Positions 53,204 through 61,616 are shown, numbered from the stretch's first letter. The stretch is 64,000 nucleotides of DNA from Pseudomonadota bacterium (GCA_021805565.1 JAJZFA010000016.1:1-64000); one strand, 5' to 3'. Numbers and translations: made by a program. The notes: a model not told the origin generated them from the letters alone.

Positions 53204-54520
53204 ATGCGCATTTCTGTCTTCGGTATCGGCTATGTCGGGGTGGTATCCTGCGGCTGCCTGGCCGAATTGGGACACCAGGTCACCGGTGTCGATATCTCGC
53301 CCGAAAAAGTCGCATTGTTGGCCGCGGGCCGGTCGCCCATCGTGGAGGAAGCGATCGATACCCTGATCGCAGGCGCCGTCCGACAAGGCCGTCTGACCGC
53401 AACCGGCGATGTCGCGGCGGCGGTGATGGGGACGGACGTATCATTCATCTCGGTCGGCACGCCCAGCGCGGCGGACGGCAGCGTCGCACTGGGCGCCGTC
53501 GATAGCGTCATAGCGGCGATCGGATCGGCTATTCGCGCCAAACCCGGCCCGCACGCCGTGGTCATGCGCTCCACGGTGCCGCCCGGCACCGCGGAAGACC
53601 GGATCATCCCGCTGTTGGAGCAAGCCAGCGGACGCCGCCTTGGCGACGGCCTCGCCTATTACAGCAACCCGGAATTCCTGCGCGAAGGATCCTCCGTTCG
53701 CGATTTCCGCGCCCCGCCGTTCACCCTGATCGGCGCGCCGGCCGGCGACGACGCACCGCTGCTGCGCGAAATCTACGCGGCGATCGATGCGCCCGTTCAC
53801 ATCGCTCCGATCCGCGTTGCGGAAAGCGTCAAGCACATTTCCAACGTCTTCCATGCGGTGAAACTGACTTTCGCGAATGAGGCCGGCGCGATTCTCGCTG
53901 CTCACGGCGTCGATGCCCGGGACGCGTTGCGGCTGTTATGCGAAGACCGGGTGCTGAACATCTCGCCGGCCTATCTGCGGCCCGGCTTCGCGTTCGGCGG
54001 GTCCTGCCTGCCCAAGGACGTGCGCAGCTTCCTGGCTCTGGCCGACGAAAAAGGCCTGGCCGCGCCGATGCTGAAAAATCTGCTGCCGGCCAATCAGGCC
54101 ATCATCGACCGCACGTTCCTGGCGGTCGCCGCGCATGGACGCCAGCCCGTGGCGCTGTTCGGCCTGGCGTTCAAGCAGGGCACCGACGATTTGCGCGAAT
54201 CGCCGTTCGTGCTGCTAGCCGAAAAACTGCTGGGCCGAGGTTACGATCTGCGAATCTACGACCGGTTCGTGCAGGTCGCGACCCTGATGGGCTCCAACCG
54301 AAGCTATATCGATCGCGAGATCCCGCATCTGGAGCGGCTGATGGTGGACAGCCCGGACGCGGCGCTGTCGGGCACGAAAATCGCCATCGTCGGCCATGTG
54401 GCGCCCGAGGACCGGCCCGCTCTGTTTGCCGCGCTGAACGGCCACGCGGTGATCGATCTGGCCGGGCTCGCGGGACTGCGGGACCATCCCGGTATCGCGT
54501 ATGAGGGCCTGTGCTGGTGA
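53204..54520 (+). CDS. UDP-glucose/GDP-mannose dehydrogenase, AlgD-like
   Basis: This is 438 residues from ATG 53204; frames extending far upstream are shadows. The NAD loop is GIGYVG at 7-12, YYSNPEFLREG at about 152-162, and the catalytic cysteine is C268 in FAFGGSCLPKDVRSF, with K210 in the VKHISN motif. The GLAFKQGTDDLRESP block and the overall length fit GDP-mannose 6-dehydrogenase (AlgD, about 436 residues) better than the UDP-glucose enzymes. The reaction is a four-electron oxidation of a nucleotide sugar to a uronate for exopolysaccharide. It overlaps the following GT4 gene by 4-10 bp. No alginate genes are near. Confidence 0.9.
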   Translation: MRISVFGIGYVGVVSCGCLAELGHQVTGVDISPEKVALLAAGRSPIVEEAIDTLIAGAVRQGRLTATGDVAAAVMGTDVSFISVGTPSAADGSVALGAVDSVIAAIGSAIRAKPGPHAVVMRSTVPPGTAEDRIIPLLEQASGRRLGDGLAYYSNPEFLREGSSVRDFRAPPFTLIGAPAGDDAPLLREIYAAIDAPVHIAPIRVAESVKHISNVFHAVKLTFANEAGAILAAHGVDARDALRLLCEDRVLNISPAYLRPGFAFGGSCLPKDVRSFLALADEKGLAAPMLKNLLPANQAIIDRTFLAVAAHGRQPVALFGLAFKQGTDDLRESPFVLLAEKLLGRGYDLRIYDRFVQVATLMGSNRSYIDREIPHLERLMVDSPDAALSGTKIAIVGHVAPEDRPALFAALNGHAVIDLAGLAGLRDHPGIAYEGLCW

Positions 54521-55791
54521 GCCGCCCACGGCTTTTGTTCGTCAGCCCGCGCTTTCTGTTTCCCATGGATCAGGGCGGCAAAATCCGCACCGGCAACATC
54601 CTGTTCGGCCTGAAAGGCGGCGCGTTCGATATCACGCTGGCATCCCCTGCCCCGGCGGATCGCGATCGGTATCAAGACGCGATCGCCGCCGCCAGCGACC
54701 ATTTCCTGTCCTGGCCGGAACACGTGCCGTCGCGGCTGCGGCGCGCCCTGGCGCTGGGTAGTCGGCTGCCAGTGGCCGCCGCCACGGATCGATCCGCCGC
54801 CGGCCAGGCTGTCGTTCGGTCGGCCCTGGATCGGGGCGCGGATGTGGCGGTCATCGATTTTCCGCACGCCGACGTGTTGGTGCCGCGGCGCATCGCACCG
54901 GTACGGACGATGTTTACCCACAACGTCGAAGCCGAGATTTTTGAACGCCATGCGGATCGGGCCAAGGGGTTGTGGCGGCTGATCTGGGCCAGTCAGGGCC
55001 GGAAAATGCGACGGCTGGAACAGGACAGCCTGTCGCGCTGCGATACCGTCATCGCGGTGTCGGAACGCGACCGGAACGCGCTGGGGAAACGCTACGGGCT
55101 GGCGACGGCGAACGCGATCGATACCGGTGTCGATCTCGACTTCTTCGCCATGACCGCACCGGACACCGCACCGGACCCAGGCAACGACGGCGGCACCCTT
55201 GTGTTCACCGCCACCATGAGCTGGGCCGCCAATGTCGATGGCATCCACTTCCTGCTCGACTCGGTTTTCCCGCTGCTGCTGAGCGCCCGCCCGCGAATGA
55301 AAGCATACATCATCGGCCGGAATCCGCCGACATCGCTGGCAGACAAAATCAAAGCGCGCGGACTGGATGTGACCCTGACCGGGTTCGTGGACGATATCCG
55401 GCCTTATGTCGCCCGGTCGCATGTCTATGTCATCCCGCTGTTTGTCGGCAGCGGCACCCGGATCAAGGCGTTCGAGGCGATGGCGATGGGCCGTCCGGTG
55501 GTATCGACAACGCTGGGCATCGAAGGTTTGGACGTCGCGGACGGTGAGCATTTTCTGCGCGCCGACGATGCCGACGCATTCGCTCGGTCGATCCTGAGAC
55601 TGATGGACGACGCCGCGATGCGCGATCGTATCGCACGTGCCGCCCGGCGGCTGATGGAAGACCGGTTTTCCTGGAACAGCGTCGCGCGCCAGTTCGAGGC
55701 CATCTGCCTGCGGGCGCTGGAGCGCAAATGCCGGCCTTCAAGCGACACAAACGGAGATCGGAACGCTCGCGACGCGGACATTGCCTCCTGA
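54511..55791 (+). CDS. glycosyltransferase family 4 (GT-B)
   Basis: This is 426 residues from GTG 54511; GTG 54517 would give the classical 4 bp overlap with the AlgD-like gene. The N-terminus LLFVSPRFLFPMDQGGKIR and the donor domain TATMSWAANVDGIHFLLD resemble the GT4 group seen in exosortase/EPS clusters (TIGR03087-like). VIPLFVGSGTRIKAFEAMAMGRP is the donor-site segment; note R-I-K-A-F-E in place of the classical E-x7-E. Its coupling to the dehydrogenase suggests a uronic acid-containing exopolysaccharide. Confidence 0.88.
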   Translation: MLVSRPRLLFVSPRFLFPMDQGGKIRTGNILFGLKGGAFDITLASPAPADRDRYQDAIAAASDHFLSWPEHVPSRLRRALALGSRLPVAAATDRSAAGQAVVRSALDRGADVAVIDFPHADVLVPRRIAPVRTMFTHNVEAEIFERHADRAKGLWRLIWASQGRKMRRLEQDSLSRCDTVIAVSERDRNALGKRYGLATANAIDTGVDLDFFAMTAPDTAPDPGNDGGTLVFTATMSWAANVDGIHFLLDSVFPLLLSARPRMKAYIIGRNPPTSLADKIKARGLDVTLTGFVDDIRPYVARSHVYVIPLFVGSGTRIKAFEAMAMGRPVVSTTLGIEGLDVADGEHFLRADDADAFARSILRLMDDAAMRDRIARAARRLMEDRFSWNSVARQFEAICLRALERKCRPSSDTNGDRNARDADIAS

Positions 55792-55803
55792 CTGGCCCGA
55801 AGT

Positions 55804-55858
55804 CCCGGCCGACGCCGGGAGCCAACAGTACAAAGGATAAACCGCACGGTTTATCCTT
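55804..55858 (+). terminator. two hairpins after the AlgD/GT4 operon
   Basis: CCCGGC-CGAC-GCCGGG at 55804-55819 is followed by AAGGATAAACCG at 55833-55844 pairing perfectly with CGGTTTATCCTT at 55847-55858. The second has 10 bp of stem around a CGCACG loop. Both lie within 70 bp of the stop codon, so one or both should end the operon. Confidence 0.55.
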
Positions 55859-55861
55859 ACG

Positions 55862-56031
55862 CCGGGTTTTTCGACGAGTTGGAAAGCCGCGGAAACCGGG
55901 TCAGGATGGACGGCAAGGGCCGGTTTCTGGACACCGTCTTTATCCAGCAGGCATACGCTGCCGTCATCAGCCACAACCGCAAGGCGCCCTGTCTAACGTT
56001 GCGGGAAGGCGACGTTCTCGCGATGCGGTGA
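55862..56031 (+). pseudogene. decayed transposase fragment, IS3-like integrase core
   Basis: A plus-strand frame ending TGA at 56029-56031 reads FFDELESRGNRVRMDGKGRF followed by LDTVFIQQAY. The S/RMDGKGRxxDNVFIERLW pattern is the stretch before the last catalytic glutamate of IS3-family transposases. Here the sequence drifts after FI and stops 30 codons later, so the glutamate region is lost. No start, upstream part or terminal repeats are present. This is a remnant of an old insertion next to the exopolysaccharide genes. Confidence 0.5.
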
Positions 56032-56105
56032 AACAGGCGTCGATGCCTTGACCCCTTGCGGTCACCGGGCTACCCGCTGGTCATGCGTATTGAGGATTTC
56101 GACCG

Positions 56106-57263
56106 GTGAACGCCTTCAGTTTCCCGCCGCCGCCGCCGTCGCCCACGGCGGAATTGTTGCGCCACGAAGTTCGCGACTTTCTGCATACCGCGTTGGCAGA
56201 CCGCAAACCGGCCGAGAGAGCCGAGTCCTGGACCGGCATGGATGCGGATTTCAGCCGGAAGATGGGCCAGCGCGGCTGGATCGGCATGACCTGGCCGAAG
56301 CAGTACGGGGGTCACGAGCGATCCGCCCTGGAACGCTATGTCGTGCTGGAGGAAATGCTGGCCGCGGGCGCGCCGGTGGCCCTGCACTGGATTGCCGATC
56401 GCCAATCCGGCCCGTTGATCCTGCGCGTCGGCACCGACGAACAGAAGAAAATCCTCCCCCGGATCGCGGCGGGCGAAGCGTTCTTCTGCATCGGCATGAG
56501 CGAACCGGATGTCGGGTCCGATCTTGCGTCCGTCCGCACCCGGGCGGCGAAGGTACAAGGCGGCTATCTGGTCAATGGCACCAAGGTATGGACCAGTTTC
56601 GCACATAAATCGCATTACATGATTTTGTTCTGCCGCACCGGTTTGGTGGACGCCACGAGCGGCGACCGCCACGGCGGCGTCAGCCAGTTTCTCGTCGATC
56701 TGCACAACACCCCCGGCATCGCCATCCGGCCTATCGTTTCGATGACCGGAGAACATCATTTCAACGAAGTCGTGTTCACCGATACCTTCCTGCCAGACAC
56801 CTCCCTGCTTGGTCGGGAGGGCGATGGCTGGGCGCAGGTCACCAGCGAACTGGCGTTCGAACGCAGCGGGCCGGAACGCTTCCTGTCGTCGTTCTGGCTG
56901 TTGACGGAATTGGTCCGGGCGATCGGCCCCAATCCGTCCGATGCGGCCGCCATCGCCGTCGGCCGGCTGTCCGGTCACATCATGATCCTGCGCCGGCTGT
57001 CGCGATCGGTCGCGGGCATGCTGCAAAACGGCGAGAACCCGGCGCTACAGGCGTCGCTGGTCAAGGACCTCGGCGCGCTGGTGGAGCAGGAAATCCCCGA
57101 GATCGCCCGCCAACTGGTGGACCAGGAACCCGACGCCACGTCCACTCAGGCGTTCTCCGCCGTGCTGGCGCACATCACGATGCATGCACCGTCTTTCTCG
57201 CTGCGCGGCGGCACGCGGGAAATCTTGCGCGGAATCATCGCCCGCGGCCTCGGCCTTCGCTAA
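56106..57263 (+). CDS. acyl-CoA dehydrogenase
   Basis: This is 385 residues with a GTG start. The three ACAD domains are visible: the N-terminal helices, the middle beta domain with FCIGMSEPDVGSDLASVRT (the FAD/substrate signature), and the C-terminal part with SLRGGTREILRGIIARGLGL. The closing RGGTREILR corresponds to the adenine-binding/C-terminal signature. It oxidises an acyl-CoA to the enoyl-CoA and passes electrons to ETF. The crotonase gene follows after 21 bp, the usual order for a short beta-oxidation module. Confidence 0.92.
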   Translation: MNAFSFPPPPPSPTAELLRHEVRDFLHTALADRKPAERAESWTGMDADFSRKMGQRGWIGMTWPKQYGGHERSALERYVVLEEMLAAGAPVALHWIADRQSGPLILRVGTDEQKKILPRIAAGEAFFCIGMSEPDVGSDLASVRTRAAKVQGGYLVNGTKVWTSFAHKSHYMILFCRTGLVDATSGDRHGGVSQFLVDLHNTPGIAIRPIVSMTGEHHFNEVVFTDTFLPDTSLLGREGDGWAQVTSELAFERSGPERFLSSFWLLTELVRAIGPNPSDAAAIAVGRLSGHIMILRRLSRSVAGMLQNGENPALQASLVKDLGALVEQEIPEIARQLVDQEPDATSTQAFSAVLAHITMHAPSFSLRGGTREILRGIIARGLGLR

Positions 57264-57284
57264 TCGCTTCAAAGGAAACGCCCC

Positions 57285-58085
57285 ATGACCGACAAGGTAC
57301 TGTACCAGCAGGACGGCCAAATCGTCACCATCACGCTGAACGATCCGGCGATGCGCAACCCGATCTCGGAACGCGAAACGGTCGATGCCATCGTCGCGGC
57401 GATCGAGCGGCTCAATCAGGACGGCACCGCCCGCGTCGCCATCCTGACCGGGGCCGGTTCGGCGTTCAGTTCCGGCGGCGATCTGCGCGCGATGCAGAAA
57501 AATTTCGAGACCCGCGCACAACAACCGGCCGCGACCCCGCAATACTACAAGTTCGGCATTCAGCGCATTCCGCTGGCGTTCGAGAAACTGGACGTGCCGA
57601 TCATCGCCGCGGTCAACGGCCCGGCGATCGGTGCGGGGCTGGATCTGGCCTGCATGTGCGACATGCGCATCGCATCGGACAGCGCGCGGTTCGCCGAAAG
57701 CTTCGTCAAGGTGGGTATCGTGCCGGGCGACGGCGGGGCGTGGCTGCTGCCGCGCGTCGTCGGCTATTCGAAAGCCTGCGAGATGGCGTTCACCGGCGAC
57801 ATGCTGAACGCACAGGAAGCCCTGACCTGCGGGCTGGTGTCGCGCGTCGTGCCGGATGCGGATTTGCTGGATGCGGCGAAGGCGCTGGCCGGACGCATCG
57901 CGGTAAACCCGCCCTATGCCGTGCGCATGGCAAAACGGCTGCTGATCGAAGGCCGCCACAGCCGGCTGGATACGCTGCTCGAACTGTCCGCCAGCCTGCA
58001 GGCGCTGACCCATGCCACCGCCGATCACCGCGAAGCGGTGAATGCGTTCCTGGAAAAGCGCAAGCCGGTCTTCAAGGGAGATTGA
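57285..58085 (+). CDS. enoyl-CoA hydratase/isomerase family protein (crotonase)
   Basis: This is 266 residues. The oxyanion-hole segments AGSAFSSGGDLRAM and NGPAIGAGLDLACMCDMRIA are present. The first catalytic glutamate of classical hydratases (position E144 in the rat enzyme) is replaced: the segment reads ARFAESFVKVGIVPGDGG, with Phe at that place. The second glutamate is kept in KACEMAFTG. This pattern points to an isomerase, hydrolase or other crotonase activity rather than a standard 2-enoyl-CoA hydratase. It is coupled with the acyl-CoA dehydrogenase (21 bp gap, AAAGGAAA ribosome site). Confidence 0.9.
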   Translation: MTDKVLYQQDGQIVTITLNDPAMRNPISERETVDAIVAAIERLNQDGTARVAILTGAGSAFSSGGDLRAMQKNFETRAQQPAATPQYYKFGIQRIPLAFEKLDVPIIAAVNGPAIGAGLDLACMCDMRIASDSARFAESFVKVGIVPGDGGAWLLPRVVGYSKACEMAFTGDMLNAQEALTCGLVSRVVPDADLLDAAKALAGRIAVNPPYAVRMAKRLLIEGRHSRLDTLLELSASLQALTHATADHREAVNAFLEKRKPVFKGD

Positions 58086-58121
58086 GGCCCAGGGGAAGAC
58101 CCAAGCGGCCACACGGCGGCG

Positions 58122-58817
58122 TCAGGCAATCAAGCCGCGCAGCGCCTGCCGGTCCTTCAGGCCGATCCGCCGGGCGCATGGCAGATCGATGACGCGATCG
58201 CGCTCAAGCTGCGACAGGGTGCGCGACACGGTCTCGATCGTCAGTCCGAGGTAATCGGCGATGTCCTGGCGGGTCATGGGCAGATCGATCATGCTGCCCG
58301 CATCGTTCATGGCGTCCTGTTCCAGCAGAAACGCGGCGATTTTCTGCGCCGCGCTGCCCCGGCCGAGCAGCAGGGCGTGTTCGCGCGTGCGGGACAGCGC
58401 GGCCATGAGGTGGGACAGGAACCAGTGGCCGAGTCGGTCATCGCCGACAATGGTCGTGTCAAGCCCGCGCCAGCGGTATGCGGCAATCGAACAATCCGTC
58501 ACTGCCTCGGCCGTCAGCCGGTGATCCGGCCCGCTTTCTATTCCGAAAACGTCCCCGGCGCCGTGGAAGGCAGCGATCTGCCGGCGACCGTCGTTGAGAA
58601 ACCGACAGGTCCGCACGGTGCCGCCGATCACTTTATAAAACGATCTGGCGTCGTCGCCTTCGGCGTAAATCTGCCGGCCGGCCGGAAAATGCGCCACCAC
58701 GCCGCTGAGGTCGAAACCGGTGTCGCCGGTTTGTGTGTCGCGCCGAACCGGTGCGAACGATGCCAGAACGTTACCGAATCGGCTGTCGCCAGTTGCGGCC
58801 GCACGCGAAAACGACAT
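58122..58817 (-). CDS. Crp/Fnr family transcriptional regulator, FixK-like
   Basis: This is 231 residues. An N-terminal cyclic nucleotide-binding-like barrel (about 38-140) precedes the HTH at about 182-210, TRQDIADYLGLTIETVSRTL. Its recognition helix carries E195, S198 and R199, the E-x2-S-R set with which FNR and FixK read TTGA. The N-terminal cysteine cluster of oxygen-sensing FNR is missing, so it is FixK-type and probably controlled at the level of expression by FixLJ, whose genes lie 0.6-2.7 kb away. Two matching boxes exist at 59370 and 61546. GGAGCC precedes the ATG at 58817. Confidence 0.9.
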   Translation of the reverse strand: MSFSRAAATGDSRFGNVLASFAPVRRDTQTGDTGFDLSGVVAHFPAGRQIYAEGDDARSFYKVIGGTVRTCRFLNDGRRQIAAFHGAGDVFGIESGPDHRLTAEAVTDCSIAAYRWRGLDTTIVGDDRLGHWFLSHLMAALSRTREHALLLGRGSAAQKIAAFLLEQDAMNDAGSMIDLPMTRQDIADYLGLTIETVSRTLSQLERDRVIDLPCARRIGLKDRQALRGLIA

Positions 58818-58912
58818 CGGAGGCTCCTGTCATGAAATGACCTTGCCTTTCTTGTATGCGGCGATGCGGGTTCCGGATATTCGGTTCGATCCTACGTACA
58901 GTCCCGTATCGT

Positions 58913-59290
58913 TCAAACGGCGGCGTTCAGGATCGACCGGATATTGTCCACAAGAATATTGCCGAGCAACGGCTTTTCCAGCACCGCGTGAACGCCCGCC
59001 GCGCCGGCTCGGGCCTGGATTTTCGCCGTTGCATGGTTGGTCAGCATGATCGCCGGCAGATCGATATGATGGCTTCGGAGGTGACGGAGAAGTCCGAAAC
59101 CATCCATCCGCGGCATCCGGTCCTCCACTATGACGCATCCCGCCCGGCTCAGATCCGGGTCGGCCAGCAACGCCGCGACTCCGCTATGGACATGCACGCA
59201 AAGCCCTTCCAGACGCAGAGCGAATTGCAGGGCGTCCCGCACAGCCTGATCGTCTTCGACAATCAGGACGAGTTTCCTCCGGTCATCCAT
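58913..59290 (-). CDS. single-domain response regulator with altered phosphoacceptor
   Basis: This is a 125-residue receiver domain only. The acidic pocket is D13/D14 in LIVEDDQAV, T84 in IMLTNHA, and K106 in LEKPL. At the phosphoacceptor the sequence is CVIVEDRMPRMDG: by the fixed spacing to Met-Pro (D-x-x-M-P), Glu56 stands in the place of the Asp, with Asp57 shifted by one. The neighbouring FixJ has the normal TDVRMPGMDG. The protein may be locked in an active-like or inactive state or phosphorylated on Asp57. A FixK box lies about 80 bp upstream of its start, so it is likely induced at low oxygen. Confidence 0.85.
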   Translation of the reverse strand: MDDRRKLVLIVEDDQAVRDALQFALRLEGLCVHVHSGVAALLADPDLSRAGCVIVEDRMPRMDGFGLLRHLRSHHIDLPAIMLTNHATAKIQARAGAAGVHAVLEKPLLGNILVDNIRSILNAAV

Positions 59291-59369
59291 TCTTGGAACT
59301 CCCGTCCCCGCGAAAGGCTCCCGCGCAAGGACACGGCGCTAAGCTACTGGCACCGAGGCAGGAATTGCC

Positions 59370-59383
59370 TTGATCCAGGTCAA
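59370..59383 (-). promoter_or_regulatory. FixK/FNR box upstream of the receiver gene
   Basis: TTGATCCAGGTCAA is a TTGAT-N4-RTCAA palindrome (nine of ten consensus positions). It is centred 86 bp before the start of the receiver gene and overlaps the last codons of fixJ. The FixK-like regulator encoded next door has the matching recognition residues. Confidence 0.75.
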
Positions 59384-59994
59384 TCGGCGGGCCGAACCGC
59401 GAACACCATTCGCACCAGGTCGGCGACACTGTTGGCAGACATGCGCGTCATCAGGTTGGCGCGATGCACCTCCACTGTACGGGGACTGATTTTCAGATCG
59501 TAGGCGATTGTTTTGTTTGGCAAGCCGGCGATCAATCCGTCCAGCACCTCCCGTTCCCGCTGGGTCAGGCGGGCCAGCCTGGTTTCGATCGCAGCCGCCT
59601 CCTCCTCGCGCCGAGCGTCGCGGGCATGCCGGCTGGTCGCCACCCGGATCGCCGACAGCAAGGTGTCGTCCGCGAACGGCTTTTCGATGAAATCGACCGC
59701 GCCGGCCTTCATCGCCGCTACCGCCAAGGGCACATCGCCATGCCCGGTGATGACGATAACAGGCAGGCCGACGCCGCGTGTTTTCAATTCCCGCTGAAGC
59801 GCCAGGCCGTCCATTCCGGGCATCCTTACATCGGTCACGATGCAGCCCGGCTGCACCGTCGGCAGCGCATCCAGGAAGGCGATCCCGGAATCATACGTCC
59901 TGACAGCGAATCCCGATGCCGTCAGCAGGAACGCAACCGCATGGCGGACCCCTTCGTCATCGTCGATCAGGTGGATCACGGCTTCAGGCGTCAT
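59380..59994 (-). CDS. fixJ: response regulator FixJ
   Basis: This is 204 residues. The receiver domain has D11-D13, phosphoacceptor D55 in CIVTDVRMPGMDG, and VDFIEKPF with the conserved lysine. A LuxR-type HTH (about 138-195) reads LTQREREVLDGLIAGLPNKT followed by SPRTVEVHRANLMTRM. With FixL it forms the oxygen-responsive pair that switches on fixK-type regulators under micro-oxic conditions. Its start overlaps the end of fixL by 11 bp, so the pair is translationally coupled. Confidence 0.93.
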   Translation of the reverse strand: MTPEAVIHLIDDDEGVRHAVAFLLTASGFAVRTYDSGIAFLDALPTVQPGCIVTDVRMPGMDGLALQRELKTRGVGLPVIVITGHGDVPLAVAAMKAGAVDFIEKPFADDTLLSAIRVATSRHARDARREEEAAAIETRLARLTQREREVLDGLIAGLPNKTIAYDLKISPRTVEVHRANLMTRMSANSVADLVRMVFAVRPAD

Positions 59995-61516
59995 GGATCA
60001 GTTCGTCCTTGCTCAATGCCTTCAACGTAAGCCGGAAGATGGTTCCCCCCCCGGCGTTCGGCTCGGCCGTCAGGCGTCCGCCATGGGATTCGGCGATCGT
60101 GCGGGAAATCGACAGCCCGACGCCCATCCCGTGCGGCTTGCTCGTTACAAACGGCTGGAACAACTGACCGGCGACCTCTGGTGCGATTCCGGGGCCGGTG
60201 TCGGCGACGGCGATTTCCACCATCCGGTCCGGCTGCGCGCGCGTGGAGATCGTCAGATCCCGGCGCGTTGTTTCCTGCATTGCCTCGATCGCGTTGCGCA
60301 TCAGATTCAGAATGATCTGTTGCACCTGAATTTTGTCCGCCAGCACGAATTCGATGGCCGGATCGCAGGCGAAGGCCACGCGGACGCCGGTTTCCTTCAC
60401 CCCCACCAGGGCCAGCGCACTGGCTTCCTCGATCAGCTTGCGCAAATCTTCGGCCTGTCGCTCGCTCTCGCCGCGGGCGACGAACTGGCGCAGTCGGCGG
60501 ATGATCTGGCCCGCCCGCATCGCCTGATCGGCTGCCCTGTCGATCGCATCCCTCAACACGAGGGCGTGTTGGTCCGCCGCACCGTCCAACAGGCGTTTGC
60601 ACCCGTTCAAATAGCTCGCGACCGCGGTCAGCGGCTGGTTGAGTTCGTGCGCCAGCGTCGAGGCCATCTCCCCCATCGCGGAAAAGCGCGACATATGGAT
60701 CAATTCCGCCTGCAATTCCTGTAGCCGCTGCTGTGTCGCCTGGCGTTCCGTCAGGTCGCGCACAAAGCCGGTGAACGAGCGGGTGCCGCCGGAGATCATT
60801 TCACCCACCGCCAGTTCCATCGGAAAGGTGGACCCGTCCTTGCGTATGCCCGTCACAATGCGGCCCCGGCCGATCACCCGCCTTTCACCGGTGGCGAAGT
60901 AGCGTGCCAGGTACATGTCGTGCTGCTCGCGGTATGGCGATGGCATCAGCTGGCTGACATTCTGCCCGATGGCCTCGGCCGCCGTGAACCCGAACAGCCG
61001 TTCGGCGGTCGCACTGAAGGATTGCATGATTCCCGCACTGTCGATGATGATCATCGCATCCGGGATCGTATCCAAAACCGACTGTAGGTGCGCGCTGCGT
61101 TCTTCCAGGGCGGTTTGCCCAGGCATCCCGGCGGAGCCCGAATCGATCACGAGCCCGCTCGCCCCGGCATGCGCGCCCGGATAATCGAAAACCTTGCCGC
61201 GAACGCGAACCGAGCGACTGCCGGTGGCCGTGCGCGCGAGGAAATCGAACGATCCATTCAGCGGAAGACAGGCCTGTAGCGTCCGATCCGCATCGCCGCG
61301 GCTGGCTGGATTCAGCAGCGCGATAAAGCCGACGTAGTCCAGCGGCGTATCCGGACGACACCCCAGCAGAACAGCGGCGACCGGCGACACATTAATGACG
61401 CCTGTCGCCAAATCCCACTGAAACAGGCCGGCACCGGCCGATTCCAACGCACGCGGGAAGGCGTCGGAAGCCGGACTCCTTGGTTCGCCGATGCAAGAGG
61501 GCATGAATATCCGCAA
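59984..61516 (-). CDS. fixL: oxygen sensor histidine kinase FixL
   Basis: This is 510 residues. A first PAS-like region spans about 20-125, and the heme PAS domain about 140-260. Heme-binding H199 (YREQHDMYL) and the oxygen-sensing arginine R219 (IGRGRIVTG) correspond to H200 and R220 of Bradyrhizobium FixL. The kinase part has H290 in LAHELNQPL, an N-box LNLMRNAIEAM and the G boxes ADTGPGIAP and GMGVGLSISR. No membrane helices are seen, so this is a soluble sensor like the Bradyrhizobium protein. Oxygen release from the heme should start autophosphorylation and transfer to FixJ. Confidence 0.94.
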   Translation of the reverse strand: MRIFMPSCIGEPRSPASDAFPRALESAGAGLFQWDLATGVINVSPVAAVLLGCRPDTPLDYVGFIALLNPASRGDADRTLQACLPLNGSFDFLARTATGSRSVRVRGKVFDYPGAHAGASGLVIDSGSAGMPGQTALEERSAHLQSVLDTIPDAMIIIDSAGIMQSFSATAERLFGFTAAEAIGQNVSQLMPSPYREQHDMYLARYFATGERRVIGRGRIVTGIRKDGSTFPMELAVGEMISGGTRSFTGFVRDLTERQATQQRLQELQAELIHMSRFSAMGEMASTLAHELNQPLTAVASYLNGCKRLLDGAADQHALVLRDAIDRAADQAMRAGQIIRRLRQFVARGESERQAEDLRKLIEEASALALVGVKETGVRVAFACDPAIEFVLADKIQVQQIILNLMRNAIEAMQETTRRDLTISTRAQPDRMVEIAVADTGPGIAPEVAGQLFQPFVTSKPHGMGVGLSISRTIAESHGGRLTAEPNAGGGTIFRLTLKALSKDELIHDA

Positions 61517-61545
61517 ATCCTGACCGCCAACCGGTACGCCGTTCC

Positions 61546-61559
61546 TTGACCTGAATCAA
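61546..61559 (+). promoter_or_regulatory. FixK/FNR box upstream of the universal stress protein gene
   Basis: TTGACCTGAATCAA (TTGAY-N4-ATCAA) lies 58 bp before the start codon at 61617 and 30 bp before the divergent fixL start. The distance suits class II activation of the stress gene, and the site could also act on fixL. Confidence 0.75.
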
Positions 61560-61616
61560 TGCTCTGTCCGCGACCTGGGTGCATGGTTGGGCAAGAAACG
61601 TAAACAGGCGGGTGCG

